Shown here in pieces: positions 13,962 to 14,840 of a stretch of 14,840 bases of DNA; position 1 is the stretch's first letter; each line of letters opens with the position of its first letter. Below the pieces are notes generated by a model. It had not been told where the DNA came from. It did not search any database and saw nothing but the letters and a program-made list of their open reading frames with translations. The position numbers and the translations under genes were made by a program. The DNA is taken from assembly GCA_039179915.1 (NCBI GenBank), contig JBCDEF010000053.1, positions 1 through 14,840 on the forward strand. The letters run 5' to 3'. The stretch is from JANQQZ01 sp039179915 (GTDB lineage: Bacteria > Planctomycetota > Phycisphaerae > Phycisphaerales > UBA1924).

Positions 13962-14825
13962 ATGGCCCAGCAATCGCCATCGGCCCCAGCCGAGACCGAG
14001 CCGGGCGTGACGCCGCTGAGGATCAGTGACCGGACCTTCCAGAGCCGGCTGCTGGTGGGCACGGGTAAATATGCCTCGATGGAGATGATGCGCGACGCGC
14101 TCGGCGCGAGCGGGTCGGAGATCGTCACCGTCGCGGTCCGCCGCGAGCGGCTGTTCAACGACGAGGGCAAGAGCCTGCTGGAGTATCTCGACCTGTCGCG
14201 GTACACGATCCTGCCGAACACCGCAGGCTGCTTCAGCGCCGAGGACGCGGTGCGTGTGGCAAAGCTCGGCCGCGATCTGCTCGAGCAGGTCGACAACCCG
14301 GGCGCGAGCTGGGTGAAGCTCGAGGTACTCGGCGACACAAAGACGCTGCTGCCCGACCCGGTGGGCACGCTCGAAGCGACGCGCGAGCTGGTTGCCGACG
14401 GCTTCGAGGTGCTCTGCTACACAAGCGACGACCCGATCAGCGCGCAGCGCATCAAGGACGCCGGCGCGGCGGCGGTCATGCCCGCCGGCAGCCCGATCGG
14501 CTCGGGTCAGGGCGTGCTAAACCGGAACAACATCGTGCTGTGCCTCGAGCTTCTCAAGCAGGGCGACCCGTCGTACCCGGTGATCGTCGACGCGGGAGTG
14601 GGCGCGGCCAGCGATGTCAGCCTCGCGATGGAGCTCGGGGCCGACGGTGTGCTGCTCAACACCGCCGTCGCCCACGCCGACGACCCGGTCATGATGGCCC
14701 ACGCCATGCGGCACGCGACCGTCGGCGGCCGGCAGAGCTACCTCGCCGGCCGCATCGCCAAGAAGCTCTACGCGACCGCGAGCAGCCCCATGGAGGGCGC
14801 GATCAGCTATATCCCCGGCGAGTGA
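13962..14825 (+). CDS. thiG: Thiazole synthase ThiG
   Basis: ThiG forms the thiamine thiazole phosphate from 1-deoxy-D-xylulose 5-phosphate, dehydroglycine and the sulfur carried by ThiS. The 287-residue TIM-barrel protein shows LLVGTGKY (30-37), ILPNTAGC (83-90), WVKLEVLGDTKTLLPDP (117-133) with K119 as the Schiff-base lysine, VMPAGSPIGSGQG (172-184) for phosphate, and VDAGVGAASDV (209-219). About 18 extra residues precede the core (MAQQSPSAPAETEPG), which lengthen it beyond the usual 255-265 residues. ATG 13962 lies one base after the thiS stop; the GGGGGCGG at the end of thiS can serve as its ribosome binding site. The longer frame from 13854 overlaps thiS and is discounted. The gene is complete, ending 15 bases before the window edge. 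Confidence 0.95.
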   Translation: MAQQSPSAPAETEPGVTPLRISDRTFQSRLLVGTGKYASMEMMRDALGASGSEIVTVAVRRERLFNDEGKSLLEYLDLSRYTILPNTAGCFSAEDAVRVAKLGRDLLEQVDNPGASWVKLEVLGDTKTLLPDPVGTLEATRELVADGFEVLCYTSDDPISAQRIKDAGAAAVMPAGSPIGSGQGVLNRNNIVLCLELLKQGDPSYPVIVDAGVGAASDVSLAMELGADGVLLNTAVAHADDPVMMAHAMRHATVGGRQSYLAGRIAKKLYATASSPMEGAISYIPGE

Positions 14826-14840
14826 TCGCCGGGCACGCGC

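Overview
The window is GC-rich, densely coding bacterial DNA with 14 supported protein genes and no stretch over 300 bases without a gene. I see no rRNA, tRNA, CRISPR array, insertion sequence or phage gene. It most resembles a planctomycete, probably class Phycisphaerae. The grounds are an exported protein ending in a dockerin-like double calcium loop (8706-9527), a large LptD-like outer-membrane protein, several exported or hypothetical proteins without obvious proteobacterial relatives, weak Shine-Dalgarno use, and many short convergent or divergent gene pairs. The lineage is an inference from gene style, not from a marker gene.

Layout. Positions 82-4135 hold five plus-strand genes: a PAS-LuxR regulator, an unknown protein, an SbtA-type bicarbonate permease, a cysteine-synthase-family PLP enzyme, and gmhA (sedoheptulose-7-phosphate isomerase). 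The last two are close enough to share a transcript. Positions 4147-6530 hold a minus-strand pair joined by a TGATG overlap: a sulfotransferase, then a 543-residue fusion of methyltransferase, glycosyltransferase-like and Rossmann-like domains. Homogentisate 1,2-dioxygenase (6684-8006) runs divergently from that pair. A DUF2726 membrane-anchored nuclease-like protein (8014-8607) and the dockerin-tailed exported protein (8706-9527, with a clear intrinsic terminator) lie on the minus strand. LptD (9663-12839) is followed tail-to-tail by an unknown exported protein (12836-13729). thiS and thiG (13760-14825) close the window.

How the genes relate. Cell-surface building is the main recurring theme. 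gmhA feeds the ADP-heptose route of the LPS core. LptD inserts LPS into the outer membrane. The sulfotransferase and the fusion protein look like a small glycan-decorating unit. thiS and thiG jointly make the thiazole of thiamine. The bicarbonate permease, the PLP enzyme and homogentisate dioxygenase look like unrelated single-function metabolic genes. The most unusual items are the three-domain fusion coupled to a sulfotransferase, the LptD that lacks cysteine in its mature part, and the dockerin-tailed exported protein.
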